From contig JAEOSY010000020.1 in the NCBI GenBank assembly GCA_016840125.1, forward strand, positions 1 through 48,550: DNA of 48,550 nt, in the 5' to 3' direction. Shown piece after piece: positions 17,262-25,322 of this stretch. The notes beneath the pieces are model-generated. The model saw only the letters and a list, made by a program, of their open reading frames with translations. It ran no database searches and had not been told where the DNA came from. Within the stretch, counting starts at the first letter, position 1; each line of letters starts with the position of its first letter. The stretch comes from Candidatus Helarchaeota archaeon. GTDB lineage: Archaea; Asgardarchaeota; Lokiarchaeia; Helarchaeales; HEL-GB-A. A program made the translations under genes and the position numbers.

Positions 17262-17942
17262 ATGAGAAAAATTAATGCAATAATTTTTGATTTAGATGGA
17301 ACTCTTATTTATTTTAAAATTGATTTCATGGCTGCAAGGCAGGAAGTAATTCAAAAATTATATTCAGTCGGTATTCCAAGGAATTTAATTTCTAGCAATC
17401 AAAGGATTTTAAATACAGTTAAAATAGCTGAGAATTATCTTAGATCTAGGGAAATTAATATTGAAGAAATAAGTCTTTTGAAAAACCAAATTGATCAGAT
17501 AATATCAAAGTATGAAATGGAAGGAGCCAAAAAAACAACTTTAATTCCAGGAGTATTGGAAGTTTTAAATTTTTTAAAGGAGAAAAGATATAAAATAGGG
17601 CTATTTACATTAGAAAACCTGAATACAACCAATTATATCTTGAATAAATTTTTAATTAAATCATTCTTCAACGCAATAATAACTCGAGACGATGTTCATA
17701 ATTATAAACCAGATGCTGAACATTTAAATGCAGTATTAACTAAATTAGAGGTCTCAGCTGATGAAATAATCGTTGTTGGAGATAATCCTGTTGATTTTGA
17801 ATGTGCAAAACGATTAAAGGCAATGGCTATTGCACGTTATAGTATTCGACATACAAAATCTGAACTAATCAAAGCTGGCGCAGATTTTGTTATTCAAGAG
17901 TTTGGTGAAATCAAAAAAATCTTAAATTTATTGAATGAATGA
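17262..17942 (+). CDS. HAD-superfamily hydrolase (phosphoglycolate-phosphatase-like)
   Basis: A 226-residue protein with the HAD motifs: I, FDLDGTLIYF (nucleophile Asp); II, FTLENLNT (the Thr/Ser position); III, the Lys in NYKPDAEHLN; IV, VVGDNPVDFECAK. A helical cap lies between motif I and II (about residues 18-85), as in the beta-phosphoglucomutase/PGPase subgroup. It probably dephosphorylates a small metabolite; the specific substrate cannot be inferred. It ends one base before the convergent YjbQ gene. Confidence 0.9.
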   Translation: MRKINAIIFDLDGTLIYFKIDFMAARQEVIQKLYSVGIPRNLISSNQRILNTVKIAENYLRSREINIEEISLLKNQIDQIISKYEMEGAKKTTLIPGVLEVLNFLKEKRYKIGLFTLENLNTTNYILNKFLIKSFFNAIITRDDVHNYKPDAEHLNAVLTKLEVSADEIIVVGDNPVDFECAKRLKAMAIARYSIRHTKSELIKAGADFVIQEFGEIKKILNLLNE

Positions 17943-17943
17943 A

Positions 17944-18378
17944 TTATTCACCAATAATGGTTACAATTAGGCTACGGTTTCTCTTTCTTGTATCGAATTC
18001 ATAAAATATAAATTGCTGCCAAGTACCATGGATTAGTTTTCCATCATTAAAGGGCACGGTTAACGATGGTCCAATTAGAGAGGCCCTAACATGAGAGTGT
18101 CCGTTGTCATCATTCCAAGTTGCATGATGTGCGTAGTTAATCTTTTTGGGTGCAGTTCGCTCCAACATTGCCGGGAAATCTTTTTTTAACCCAGGTTCAA
18201 ACTCAATAGCTATTATTCCACCTGTTGCTCCAGCCACAAATACATTGCAGATACCTTTATTGAGTTTTGAGTGTTCAATTTTAGCTTCTAGTTCTTGAGT
18301 AATATCAATCATATCATTTTCACCCCGATCTGTAAATCTAAGGGTAGAATTAATTACAACCATATATAAACGCTCCAT
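17944..18378 (-). CDS. YjbQ/UPF0047 family protein
   Basis: A 144-residue single-domain protein (ATG 18378, or ATG 18363 within the frame). It carries the family signatures: ITQELEAKIEHSKLNKGICNVFVAGATGGI, the YAHHATWNDDNGHSHVRASLIGPS stretch with four conserved histidines and acidic residues, and the terminal HGTWQQFIFYEFDTRKRNRSLIV. YjbQ proteins are trimeric, and some have weak thiamin-phosphate synthase activity; their main role is unsettled. The length and all motifs match the family. Confidence 0.93.
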   Translation of the reverse strand: MERLYMVVINSTLRFTDRGENDMIDITQELEAKIEHSKLNKGICNVFVAGATGGIIAIEFEPGLKKDFPAMLERTAPKKINYAHHATWNDDNGHSHVRASLIGPSLTVPFNDGKLIHGTWQQFIFYEFDTRKRNRSLIVTIIGE

Positions 18379-18490
18379 TTTGTATTAGAATTTCTCTATA
18401 TTCCGGTTTTTTTAAAGATAGTTATATATTTTTTTTCAATTAATTATAAGTACAGATAAAAAATAATTTTTCGAATCTGGTGATTATCCT

Positions 18491-19180
18491 TTGAAATCAA
18501 TTATTGAGCTTGTAAACATTACGAAAGCCTATGTTTTAGGGGAAGTAAAAGTATATGCACTTCGTAAAATAAACATGAAAGTATATGAGGGGGAATTATT
18601 AGCAATCATGGGACCCTCAGGAAGTGGAAAGACCACTTTACTTAATTTAATAGGGACCTTAGATAAGCCAGATTCGGGAGAAATTTTTATAGAGGGAATA
18701 TCAGTCGGATCAATAGGCGAACGTGAATTAGTAAATTTAAGAAGGAGAACAATTGGATACATCTTTCAATTTTATAATCTAATTCCTGTCCTAACAGCTT
18801 TAGATAATGTATGTTTGCCGATGCTTTTAGCTGGTGAAAATAAAGAAAAAAAAGAAAGAAGAGCTGTGGAGTTATTAGAATTAGTGGGATTGAGGAAAAG
18901 AATGAGGCATAAACCGGATGAACTTAGTGGAGGCGAGCAACAACGAGTCGCTATAGCACGCGCTTTAGCTAATAATCCGACTATAATATTAGCAGATGAG
19001 CCAACAGGAGATTTAGACGAAGAAACTGGAAAGAAAATAGTGAAAGAAATGCGAAAAATTATTCAAAAGGAGAAAAAAACCTTGATTATTGTGACACACG
19101 ACCCTCTGGTAGCAAAATTTGCGACGCGTGTACTTAATTTAAGGGACGGGCGAATAATTAACGAGGAGGAAATTAAGTAG
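18491..19180 (+). CDS. ABC transporter ATP-binding protein (LolD/MacB-type)
   Basis: A 229-residue nucleotide-binding domain. Walker A is GPSGSGKTT, the Q-loop is in [16 protein letters not shown], the signature is [15 protein letters not shown], Walker B is [11 protein letters not shown], and the switch His is in [12 protein letters not shown]. The [18 protein letters not shown] stretch places it in the LolD/MacB/FtsE subgroup, whose partners are FtsX-like permeases. No permease lies next to it: the downstream gene is on the other strand. The partner must therefore be elsewhere. Confidence 0.93.
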   Translation: MKSIIELVNITKAYVLGEVKVYALRKINMKVYEGELLAIMGPSGSGKTTLLNLIGTLDKPDSGEIFIEGISVGSIGERELVNLRRRTIGYIFQFYNLIPVLTALDNVCLPMLLAGENKEKKERRAVELLELVGLRKRMRHKPDELSGGEQQRVAIARALANNPTIILADEPTGDLDEETGKKIVKEMRKIIQKEKKTLIIVTHDPLVAKFATRVLNLRDGRIINEEEIK

Positions 19181-19228
19181 AATAAATTTCATCCTTTAAG
19201 TTTTAAAAATTAGGTTTTAACTTTTGAT

Positions 19229-20212
19229 TTATATAAGAGTATATTTACTGAATTTGCGAAGTTCATCAATACCACGGATTTCACTCGGAGCCAGAGGTAT
19301 TTCAATTAAGTTGAAATCATCAATATACAGCTCTCTAATTTGAACAATGTTCTTAAGATACATACTACGTCGCTGACGACAGAAATTACAATCAATTTCG
19401 GGAGATGGCGGGATTTGGTTAATTAAAATATTTGATACTGGAATTTCATATTCATACAACGTTTGTATTAGCCGTTCCGTTTCATATACAGCCATTAATT
19501 CAGGTATCATAACAATCACAAATGATGTTTTTTCATTATCAGAGAGTTCAGTATTCGCATTTTCAATAATTTCCTTCATATGATTTAAAGCCTCAATCTG
19601 ATCAACACCATCTTCATCTCCACCCTTCTTGAATAACCCCTTTAATCGTCCCCAAATTTGACCCATTTTCATTCTTAGGTGTATTAATTTTCCAAAGAAA
19701 CTATTTAGAACTTCGGGAAGGCTGAGCAGGCGAAGTGTGTGCCCAGTTGGTGCGGTATCAAAAACTATGAAATCATATTCAGCCGTTTGGATAAATTCAA
19801 GCACTTTCGAAAATGCCAAGGTTTCATCGGACCCGGGTGGAGATAAAGATTGAAAATCCTCAAACCCACCAAACACTTGAAGCTCCTGAGGAATCTCGAT
19901 CTCACCACTTTGAATTGAAGTTTGATACTTTTGAAATTCTTTTTGGGGGTTCATCTCCAACGCATTGAGGTTCTTTACTCCTTTTACCGGAACTACTTCT
20001 CCACCAGATACATCTTGTGCAAGACTATCACTAAGGGAATGAGCAGGGTCAGTTGATAGAATCAAAACTTCTCTATCAAAATTTTCTGCAGCCCATATAG
20101 CTGTTGAAGTTGCACAAGTCGTTTTCCCGACACCTCCTTTTCCTCCAAATAGTAAGAATCGCATTTTTTGGCTTTCAATTAGTTCTTTTATTGACAATTT
20201 TTTCGTTTCCAT
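19229..20212 (-). CDS. Get3/ArsA-family ATPase
   Basis: ATG 20212 is preferred (327 residues; the frame opens at 20248). The deviant Walker A P-loop is GGKGGVGKTTCAT. Switch I is STDPAHSLSDSLAQD. VFDTAPTGHTLRLLSLPE is switch II. The CNFC motif near residue 285 matches the CxxC that holds zinc at the Get3 dimer interface. There is one ATPase domain, as in Get3, rather than the double domain of bacterial ArsA. By family knowledge it would chaperone tail-anchored membrane proteins. No ars genes accompany it, which favours the Get3-like role. Confidence 0.92.
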   Translation of the reverse strand: METKKLSIKELIESQKMRFLLFGGKGGVGKTTCATSTAIWAAENFDREVLILSTDPAHSLSDSLAQDVSGGEVVPVKGVKNLNALEMNPQKEFQKYQTSIQSGEIEIPQELQVFGGFEDFQSLSPPGSDETLAFSKVLEFIQTAEYDFIVFDTAPTGHTLRLLSLPEVLNSFFGKLIHLRMKMGQIWGRLKGLFKKGGDEDGVDQIEALNHMKEIIENANTELSDNEKTSFVIVMIPELMAVYETERLIQTLYEYEIPVSNILINQIPPSPEIDCNFCRQRRSMYLKNIVQIRELYIDDFNLIEIPLAPSEIRGIDELRKFSKYTLI

Positions 20213-20277
20213 TTTAAACACTTCAACTAAATTAATTCCGTATAACAATCTTCTATAAAAAAGATCCCTTTAAAAGA

Positions 20278-20601
20278 TCACGCAAGTGGCAATAGGTATA
20301 AAAGAAAAAAGATTATAGCTCCAATAAGAGCTAGGGGAGGCAAGATTTTATTGTATTTTCCAATCAAGAGTCCTAGGAGCAAACAGAAAATTCCAATCCA
20401 ATATAAGGAGTAAAAAAGGGCGGAATTATCTAATAGTATCAGGTATCCAGGAGGATTTTCAATGAGAATAAATGGATAGAATCCATTTGCACTTGCTAGA
20501 ATCAAGTAACCTTCAATTAGAATAAATAAAAAAAACAAAAGTGTTGTCTTTGATTCAACTTCAATTTTCCGTTCTTCTGGATCTGATCCGGACTGATTCA
20601 T
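20278..20601 (-). CDS. Small integral membrane protein
   Basis: Read from ATG 20601 the product has 107 residues. A short charged N-terminus (MNQSGSDPEERKIEVESKT) is followed by three hydrophobic segments of about 20 residues: TLLFFLFILIEGYLILASA, FYSLYWIGIFCLLLGLLIG, and ILPPLALIGAIIFFLLYLLP. The open frame extends upstream across the start of rpiA on the other strand, but this part is not protein-like. It lies between the Get3-like gene and rpiA. No family was recognised. Confidence 0.6.
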   Translation of the reverse strand: MNQSGSDPEERKIEVESKTTLLFFLFILIEGYLILASANGFYPFILIENPPGYLILLDNSALFYSLYWIGIFCLLLGLLIGKYNKILPPLALIGAIIFFLLYLLPLA

Positions 20602-20678
20602 AATTAAATCAAAATTAAATAAGATTAAAAACAATTTGGTATTATTGATTATCAGTACATAATCGGAGTGGTTGAAAT

Positions 20679-21368
20679 TTGAATGAGAAAGACCTTCAGA
20701 AAAAAGGCGCTGCAATGGCTGCTGTCAATCATATTGAATCAGGACAAGTAATAGGAGTGGGCTCAGGGACAACTATTGAATTCTTTATTGAACTATTAAA
20801 AAAACGTATTATCACTGAAAACTTAAAGATAGAGGCGGTTCCTACATCTTACCAATCAAATCTTTTACTAATTCAAAGTAATATTCCAATTACATCATTA
20901 AATGAGCATCCAGAGCTAGATCTTGCTATAGATGGAGCTGACGAAATCGATCCTAATCTTAATTTGATTAAAGGTGGAGGGGCCGCATTAACCCAAGAAA
21001 AGATTGTGGATTCAGCAGCAAAAAAATTTATCGTAATCTCTGATGAATCTAAAAGGGTTAATAACCTTGGGGAGAAATTTCGGGTTCCTATAGAAATAAT
21101 ACCAATGGCACTGGAAAGTGTGATGATCAAGCTTGAACTATACTCTTCGGATTGTGTTTTAAGAGAAGCTGTGAAAAAGATGGGGCCAGTCGTTACTGAT
21201 AACGGCAATTTTATCATTGATGCAAAAATTACCGATATTAAAAACCCAAAACACCTGGAATTAAATTTGAATGGAATTCCAGGTATCATCGAAAATGGTC
21301 TATTTATTGATATGGCAGATGTTGTCTATATTGGCACAAATTCGGGCGTCATCAAACTACCTAAATGA
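20679..21368 (+). CDS. rpiA: Ribose-5-phosphate isomerase A
   Basis: A 229-residue protein from TTG 20679, the usual family length. The substrate-binding loops are visible: GVGSGTTIEFFI near the N-terminus (GTGST-type loop), LDLAIDGADEIDPNLNLIKGGGAAL containing the DGADE catalytic Asp and the KGGGA loop with the catalytic Glu just after it (LTQEKI), and the conserved KKFIVISDESK. The enzyme interconverts ribose 5-phosphate and ribulose 5-phosphate in the cytoplasm. It is complete and carries all key residues. Confidence 0.96.
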   Translation: MNEKDLQKKGAAMAAVNHIESGQVIGVGSGTTIEFFIELLKKRIITENLKIEAVPTSYQSNLLLIQSNIPITSLNEHPELDLAIDGADEIDPNLNLIKGGGAALTQEKIVDSAAKKFIVISDESKRVNNLGEKFRVPIEIIPMALESVMIKLELYSSDCVLREAVKKMGPVVTDNGNFIIDAKITDIKNPKHLELNLNGIPGIIENGLFIDMADVVYIGTNSGVIKLPK

Positions 21369-21398
21369 GAATAAGAATCGTTTTTAATAGAATAGACA

Positions 21399-21525
21399 CG
21401 GACCCGGTGGGATTCGAACCCACGATTTTGTCACAATGACCAAAAGGTCATCATAATCCCAAGCTTTCTCATCAAATTTCTTTGATTAGGAGGCTTGTGC
21501 GTTATCCAGCCTACGCTACGGGTCC
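21399..21525 (-). tRNA. tRNA-Arg(CCT) with two introns (anticodon loop and variable loop)
   Basis: Acceptor strands GGACCCG (21519-21525) and CGGGTCC (21400-21406) pair fully; no CCA is encoded. The anticodon arm is CAAGC-CTCCTAA-GCTTG once a 21-nt intron at 37/38 is removed, giving anticodon CCT (Arg). That intron folds as ATCAAA-GAAA-TTTGAT. A second insertion of about 31 nt sits between the anticodon stem and the T stem and contains ATGACC-TTTT-GGTCAT. Removing both leaves a 75-nt cloverleaf with variable loop GGATC and T arm GTGGG-TTCGAAT-CCCAC. Splice ends of the second intron are inferred. Confidence 0.88.
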
Positions 21526-22040
21526 AATAACTCTGATTAATATAGATTTAATCAATATATAAGTTCTCCATAACTTCAAATTATTTTAATTTAACAAATA
21601 TAATATTAATCAATATTTATCAGAATTCACTATTGATCCTTCTTTTAAGTGAAAAGCCTTTCAAATCTTTATTTCTTTTCAAAATTTGTTTGAAAATTAG
21701 CTTTTTTCATGTATACTTAAATCTTTTTTTAAAAAATTTTGGTTCCTGTGAATTTATTGATATTCCTGTGTTTTAATAAGATTTATGGTGATTGACCTTA
21801 TTGAATATGAATTTGAGCATTTTACAGAAGCCATTTATTTGATTTTATAAATACTAATCAAATGAGAATATTTCCTGGTTTCAATTAAATTCTTTTCTAC
21901 TAACAAGATTAAGAATAAAAGGAAGAGTTATAAACTTATAAATACTTTCTGATTTCGCCCAATTATTTACGTACATTTATTCGCATTTCAATTTGAGGGT
22001 TTTATATGCGGTTTTTCATTCAGAAGTTATAAAGATATGA
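21526..22040. other. AT-rich intergenic region
   Basis: A 515-bp stretch between the tRNA-Arg gene and the longin-like gene. It is very AT-rich with frequent stops in all frames. I see no RNA-like GC-rich hairpins and no protein-like frame. TATA-like sites near 21935 (CTTATAAATAC) could drive the downstream gene. Confidence 0.5.
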
Positions 22041-22463
22041 GTGGTGAAATTGATCCATAATCTTTACATAATTAAACAAAATGGAATTTGCATATTTCAT
22101 GAGAAATACGGAAGTTTAGAGGAAGATCCACAATCAATAGCTGGATTTTTAACAGCTATATCAATGTTTTCTAAATCAATTATTGGAGAAGAAATAAAAA
22201 GTCTATCTACAAACAGATTTAAATTCGTTTTTAAAACTGATGGAAAATTCTTATTCGTTACTTTTGTTGATAAAAACGATAAATCAAGTAATACTCGACA
22301 ACTACTAGACAATATTAAGAAACTATTCCATATTCGATTTCCTAAAGCGGAAGCCGATTGCAAAAGTGGAAATCTAAGTCCATTTGAAAAATTTAAATTC
22401 GATTTAGAGGATATCATTCGATCTGATAGTGTAAATCTTATAAAAAGTTATCAAAAGTTCTAA
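22041..22463 (+). CDS. Longin-like small protein
   Basis: A 140-residue protein from GTG 22041. The N-terminal order is strand-turn-strand (KLIHNLYIIKQNGICIFHEKYG), a helix (SIAGFLTAISMFSKSIIG), then strands RFKFVFKTDGKFLFVTFVDKND, and a long C-terminal helix. This is the longin/roadblock-type profilin-like fold. Proteins of this kind occur in many archaea and are numerous in Asgard genomes, where they are linked to GTPase and vesicle-like functions. No specific partner is encoded next to it. The fold is a motif-level inference. Confidence 0.6.
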   Translation: MVKLIHNLYIIKQNGICIFHEKYGSLEEDPQSIAGFLTAISMFSKSIIGEEIKSLSTNRFKFVFKTDGKFLFVTFVDKNDKSSNTRQLLDNIKKLFHIRFPKAEADCKSGNLSPFEKFKFDLEDIIRSDSVNLIKSYQKF

Positions 22464-22518
22464 AAACCTCCCAAAGAAAATGCGCAAAAGAGGGAAATGC
22501 GTAAATTATTCCGAAGGG

Positions 22519-22526
22519 TTTAAATA
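22519..22526 (+). promoter_or_regulatory. TATA-like box (TTTAAATA) before the structured RNA
   Basis: TTTAAATA lies about 20-26 bp before the 5' strand of the terminal helix of the RNA at 22538-22880, which is the archaeal TATA-to-start spacing. The 11-mer AAATGCGCAAA (22478-22488) lies 30 bp further upstream, and a one-mismatch copy follows at about 22495. The same 11-mer precedes the SRP RNA gene, which supports plus-strand transcription here. Confidence 0.5.
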
Positions 22527-22537
22527 GAAGGGCGCCC

Positions 22538-22880
22538 TTCTTCTACCTGACCACACCAGTTCTCCTGGTGTGAGTATCTTATTCAAAGAACAATTGAATT
22601 TCAGGAACTTGATCCCCCCATTCTTAGTGGTTGCTTGCCCAAGTTGGGGACGTAATAAAGCCTCATTTGAACCCAAGCAGTCCCTCCTAGGAATGGAGTA
22701 AGAATTCAGGTGCTCTTTGAGTAGTGTGGGGTAACTCCCTTCAGGTCTCCAGACCCAATGACCATCCTCAAGAGCGAGCTCTTGGTGCTCTTCACCTCCG
22801 TACTGGATGGCTTGAACCCGGCGACGGGCGCACCGCCTGATAACCTTAGGGCGGGTCTACTCGCGTGTGAGTAGATGAAG
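22538..22880 (+). ncRNA. Unidentified structured RNA of about 340 nt
   Basis: The region is markedly richer in GC than its surroundings and has no protein frame. Its ends pair: CTTCTTCTAC (22538-22547) with GTAGATGAAG (22871-22880), 9 of 10 pairs. Inside are CACACCAG/CTGGTGTG (22552-22572), GGTC/GACC (about 22744-22755), CCATCC (22762-22767) with GGATGG (22805-22810) enclosing CAAGAG/CTCTTG, CCCG-GCGA-CGGG (22817-22828, a GNRA loop on the plus strand), CCGCC/GGCGG (22833-22854) and CTACTC/GAGTAG. Size and closed architecture resemble RNase P or SRP RNA. However, the RNase P core (GAGGAAAGTC and ACAGAA) and the SRP helix 8 motif are absent on both strands. Strand is inferred from the promoter and the GNRA loop. 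Confidence 0.6.
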
Positions 22881-22965
22881 AATTGGCATAGAAACTTATA
22901 GGTTTTTATATAATGTTATAAGTTTTTATAACTGATTTAAAGGTTGTAAATAAAAACTGATTGAG

Positions 22966-23352
22966 ATGACTTATCCTAACGAAAATAATAAGAGTGAAAA
23001 AAACAATAATATAAAAAAGATGGCTGCACTCTTACGAGATGGGAATACGTTATTAGGGGATGCATGCCCTCAGTGTAATTCTCCATTGTTTAAATTAAAA
23101 ACAGGAGAAATTGTTTGTGCTTCGTGTGATAAAAAAGTTATTATCATAAAAAATGAAGCCCAAGTTGATAGAATTTTGCAAAATAATATTATAGATGACT
23201 CTATAAAAGTAATTAATATGAAAATTAGAAGCTTGCAGCAAGAAATTGATTTGGAAAAGGATTTTGATGAATTATATAAATTAATGCGTTTATTTAATGT
23301 TTATTTAGAAGCCCTTGAAAAATTACAGAATCTTAAATTAAGAAAATATTAG
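22966..23352 (+). CDS. Zinc-ribbon protein of the p27/SSSCA1 autoantigen family
   Basis: A 128-residue protein. After a polar N-terminus the family core follows: KKMAALLRDGNTLLGDACPQCNSPLFKLKTGEIVCASCDKKV, with two CxxC pairs forming one zinc ribbon. The remainder is a coiled helical tail. The family (Sjogren's syndrome/scleroderma autoantigen 1-like) is common in archaea; its role is not settled. It lies just downstream of the structured RNA. A near-perfect repeat of TTATA-GTTTTTATA (22896-22930) in the gap may contain its TATA box. Confidence 0.85.
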   Translation: MTYPNENNKSEKNNNIKKMAALLRDGNTLLGDACPQCNSPLFKLKTGEIVCASCDKKVIIIKNEAQVDRILQNNIIDDSIKVINMKIRSLQQEIDLEKDFDELYKLMRLFNVYLEALEKLQNLKLRKY

Positions 23353-23356
23353 GGAG

Positions 23357-23980
23357 TTATTCTAATTCTTCTAAGGACTGATTGGCTGGAATTTTTTCCC
23401 AGTTACTAAGAATTTCTTTTAACCGTTTAAAATTTGACTTTTTTAACCTATGCTCATGAATAAGTTGAAGTTTCTTTTCTTTTTTTAAAACCTTGAATTT
23501 GGTATTTAGATCTAACCAGATTTTTTTGTCTTCTAAAGTAGCTCTGAACTCATCTGGAATTAATTTGGATAATGGATTGGTTTTAATTGCTTCTTTAAAT
23601 GAAGGATGAGTTTTAATGTAAGTACAGTTCTCATCAACTTCATAAAATTCATTTTTCAACCCTAAAAACTTAAAAACTTTTCCTAAATCAATCCAATTAC
23701 GTATTGGGTATTTCCGACAAGCAACAAATTTATAATCGTGTATTAAACATCTATGTTCTGAGAAAAAGGGACAGGGACGTTTATCTACTCGATAAATAAG
23801 AACAAAAATTTTTTGGTGTTTTGCATCCAAAATATATCTTAAAGGCTCTAATTCAAGCTGCTTATTATATAAATTTGCATAATATTTCGCTCTTTTCAAT
23901 TCGGATGCATATAAACATAGATATTTTGTTTGACAACATACACCACATTGCTGACATCTAAATTGAGTAGATTTATTCAT
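23357..23980 (-). CDS. YkgJ-type cysteine-cluster protein
   Basis: A 207-residue protein. The N-terminus has FRCQQCGVCCQTKYLCLYASE, the CxxCGxCC signature of the YkgJ/UPF0153 family. A second part of the cluster follows in CPFFSEHRCLIHDYKFVACRKYPI. These eight or so cysteines are thought to bind zinc or an iron-sulfur cluster. The C-terminal half is basic and helical (KFKVLKKEKKLQLIHEHRLKKS). It is convergent with, and 4 bp from, the p27-type gene. The enzymatic role is unknown. Confidence 0.88.
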   Translation of the reverse strand: MNKSTQFRCQQCGVCCQTKYLCLYASELKRAKYYANLYNKQLELEPLRYILDAKHQKIFVLIYRVDKRPCPFFSEHRCLIHDYKFVACRKYPIRNWIDLGKVFKFLGLKNEFYEVDENCTYIKTHPSFKEAIKTNPLSKLIPDEFRATLEDKKIWLDLNTKFKVLKKEKKLQLIHEHRLKKSNFKRLKEILSNWEKIPANQSLEELE

Positions 23981-24096
23981 TTAAGACCATCTTTGAAAAA
24001 AGTGGTAAGTAATAAAATAATCATTTACTTCATGGTAAATCTTATAAGAATAATATTTTTTCTAAGATTTTAGGAAATTGCTAGAGTTGTTTATTT

Positions 24097-24435
24097 ATGG
24101 TTAAATTATTGCTCAGATGTGGTCTAAAATTTCCTTTTATAAATAAAGCTGTTCAAATTCTACAGAGTATTTTACCTGAAACTAGTTTAACTCAAGAAGA
24201 AGAGCTCTTATTTGTTCTACGAGCTTTTGGGAAAGCTATTACTGGACAGAATATTCAAATAGAAGAAGTTCTTCAAAATGAAGACTACAGTTATAAAGCT
24301 ATATTAGATAGAGGCAATTCAATGGCAATGCGAGATGAATTCAGCAGGAAAATAGTAGCAATATCACAATTTAATAATTGGTTAAAAGAAAATGAGTTTC
24401 TTATCCAAGTGATACCAAGAAATGATATTTCATGA
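24097..24435 (+). CDS. Hypothetical protein
   Basis: A 112-residue protein from ATG 24097. It has a short basic N-terminus and a mixed alpha/beta body: EEELLFVLRAFGKAITG helix, then YKAILDRGNSMAMRDEF and a helix ISQFNNWLKENEF leading into strand FLIQVIPR. No motif or known family was recognised. Its stop codon overlaps the end of a decayed TnpB gene on the opposite strand, which may have inserted here. Confidence 0.5.
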   Translation: MVKLLLRCGLKFPFINKAVQILQSILPETSLTQEEELLFVLRAFGKAITGQNIQIEEVLQNEDYSYKAILDRGNSMAMRDEFSRKIVAISQFNNWLKENEFLIQVIPRNDIS

Positions 24436-24670
24436 ACCAATACCAGCTAATGCAGGTTTTACACGATCTCCAGAAACATAAATTCCTGGAGTCGCTACGG
24501 TAGTAGTATTTCTAATGAATACAATACTCTAGTTTTGAGGAATTTGCAATCATTCTTCCTTAATAATTAATTGAAGCCTTTACATCTCTATCGTGCGTTA
24601 CCTCAAACTGACACGTCCAAGTTTTTTCACTCAGTTGCAGGTCATTGTTTCTCTGACCTCAAACCGAACA
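24430..24670 (-). pseudogene. Remnant of an IS200/IS605-type tnpB (C-terminal part)
   Basis: On the minus strand from 24670 the reading is CSV-stop-GQRNNDLQLSEKTWTCQFEV and then HDRDVKASIN. This is the TnpB zinc-finger and final motif (normally CSxCG...WxCxxCGxxHDRDxNAAxNI), with a stop and lost cysteines. After a frameshift the last part reads TTVATPGIYVSGDRVKPALAGIGS, which matches the conserved C-terminal tail of TnpB. The upstream catalytic RuvC domain is missing. The element is dead and marks old transposition at the left edge of the accessory region. Confidence 0.85.
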
Positions 24671-24758
24671 ACGTTTAATAATAAAAATCAAATATAAAAA
24701 TAAAAAGAAGAAGAAATTAGAGGCATCTTTTAAATACTGGTTGGTGGGACGGCCTCGT

Positions 24759-24780
24759 AAAAAACCCGGGGTCGCCCCGG
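24759..24780 (-). terminator. Intrinsic-type terminator
   Basis: CCGGGG-TCG-CCCCGG (24766-24780) forms a 6-bp GC hairpin. On the minus strand it is followed by a run of six T (24759-24764). It sits 4 bp after the stop codon of the gene at 24785, at the end of a minus-strand group that starts near 25322. Confidence 0.6.
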
Positions 24781-24784
24781 TCTT

Positions 24785-25012
24785 TTAGAGGGTACCGAGT
24801 ACTTCTGGATCTGCTCGTCTAGCATCATTTGTACAATCGTATCGTACAATCGTCGTTCGAGGAATGCCAGTCTCTATGGTGAGTTCAGACCACGTTATGG
24901 GACCTTTTTTGGTTATCAATCTGAGTAAGTATTCTTTGATATTAATAGCAGGTTCGAAGAATCCCCATCCTTTATAGGTACAAGCAGACTTTTTCTCAGC
25001 AGAGTCATCCAT
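24785..25012 (-). CDS. Small winged-helix protein
   Basis: A 75-residue protein from ATG 25012, with GGAGG about 8 nt upstream inside the preceding gene. The start follows the upstream stop by one base, so the two genes are translationally coupled. The body, EYLLRLITKKGPITWSELT followed by IETGIPRTTIVRYDC, is a helix-turn-helix or winged helix. It is a likely DNA-binding regulator of the neighbouring secretion module. Its stop is followed directly by a terminator hairpin. Confidence 0.6.
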   Translation of the reverse strand: MDDSAEKKSACTYKGWGFFEPAINIKEYLLRLITKKGPITWSELTIETGIPRTTIVRYDCTNDARRADPEVLGTL

Positions 25013-25013
25013 T

Positions 25014-25322
25014 TCAATAGTCCTCCAAGGCGTAACTAGACCTACTCCGAATCCCCTTCGCCGCCACCTTTTGTGAAACGGGGGTGACCCTAGGTGAATG
25101 CACCTCCCCCCTAAAAGCAGATACTTTCTCTTTCGCTCGAATCCACCCATCATCTAGAACAGTATGAGAAACGCCCGTCTTTTTTCCGTCTGACTGGGTC
25201 AATACTTTTTCGATTAAGTGACCGTATTTAGCTGGCTTTGCCTTGCGTGATTCCATCGCTTTTTTATACACCAATATCACTACACCTCCTATGAGGAATA
25301 TCCAAAACCAAGTACCAAACAT
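25014..25322 (-). CDS. Single-pass membrane protein
   Basis: A 102-residue protein from ATG 25322, with an AGGTG site about 11 nt upstream. The N-terminus MFGTWFWIFLIGGVVILVYKK is one membrane helix with a basic stop-transfer. The rest is soluble and basic (SRKAKPAKYGHLIEKVL...). It is coupled to the winged-helix gene that follows. Between it and the next gene (25323-25674) I see only AT-rich DNA without genes, except one copy of AAATGCGCAAA at 25587-25597. The function is unknown. Confidence 0.55.
   Translation of the reverse strand: MFGTWFWIFLIGGVVILVYKKAMESRKAKPAKYGHLIEKVLTQSDGKKTGVSHTVLDDGWIRAKEKVSAFRGEVHSPRVTPVSQKVAAKGIRSRSSYALEDY

Noticed and set aside
18491..19180. Complete ABC transporter operon
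   Set aside because: Only the ATPase is present; the flanking genes are YjbQ and a Get3-like ATPase, both on the opposite strand.
22538..22880. Identification of the structured RNA as RNase P or SRP RNA
   Set aside because: The RNase P core motifs GAGGAAAGTC and ACAGAA and the SRP AGG/GNRA/AGCA hairpin were not found on either strand, and a clear SRP RNA exists at 38560-38877.
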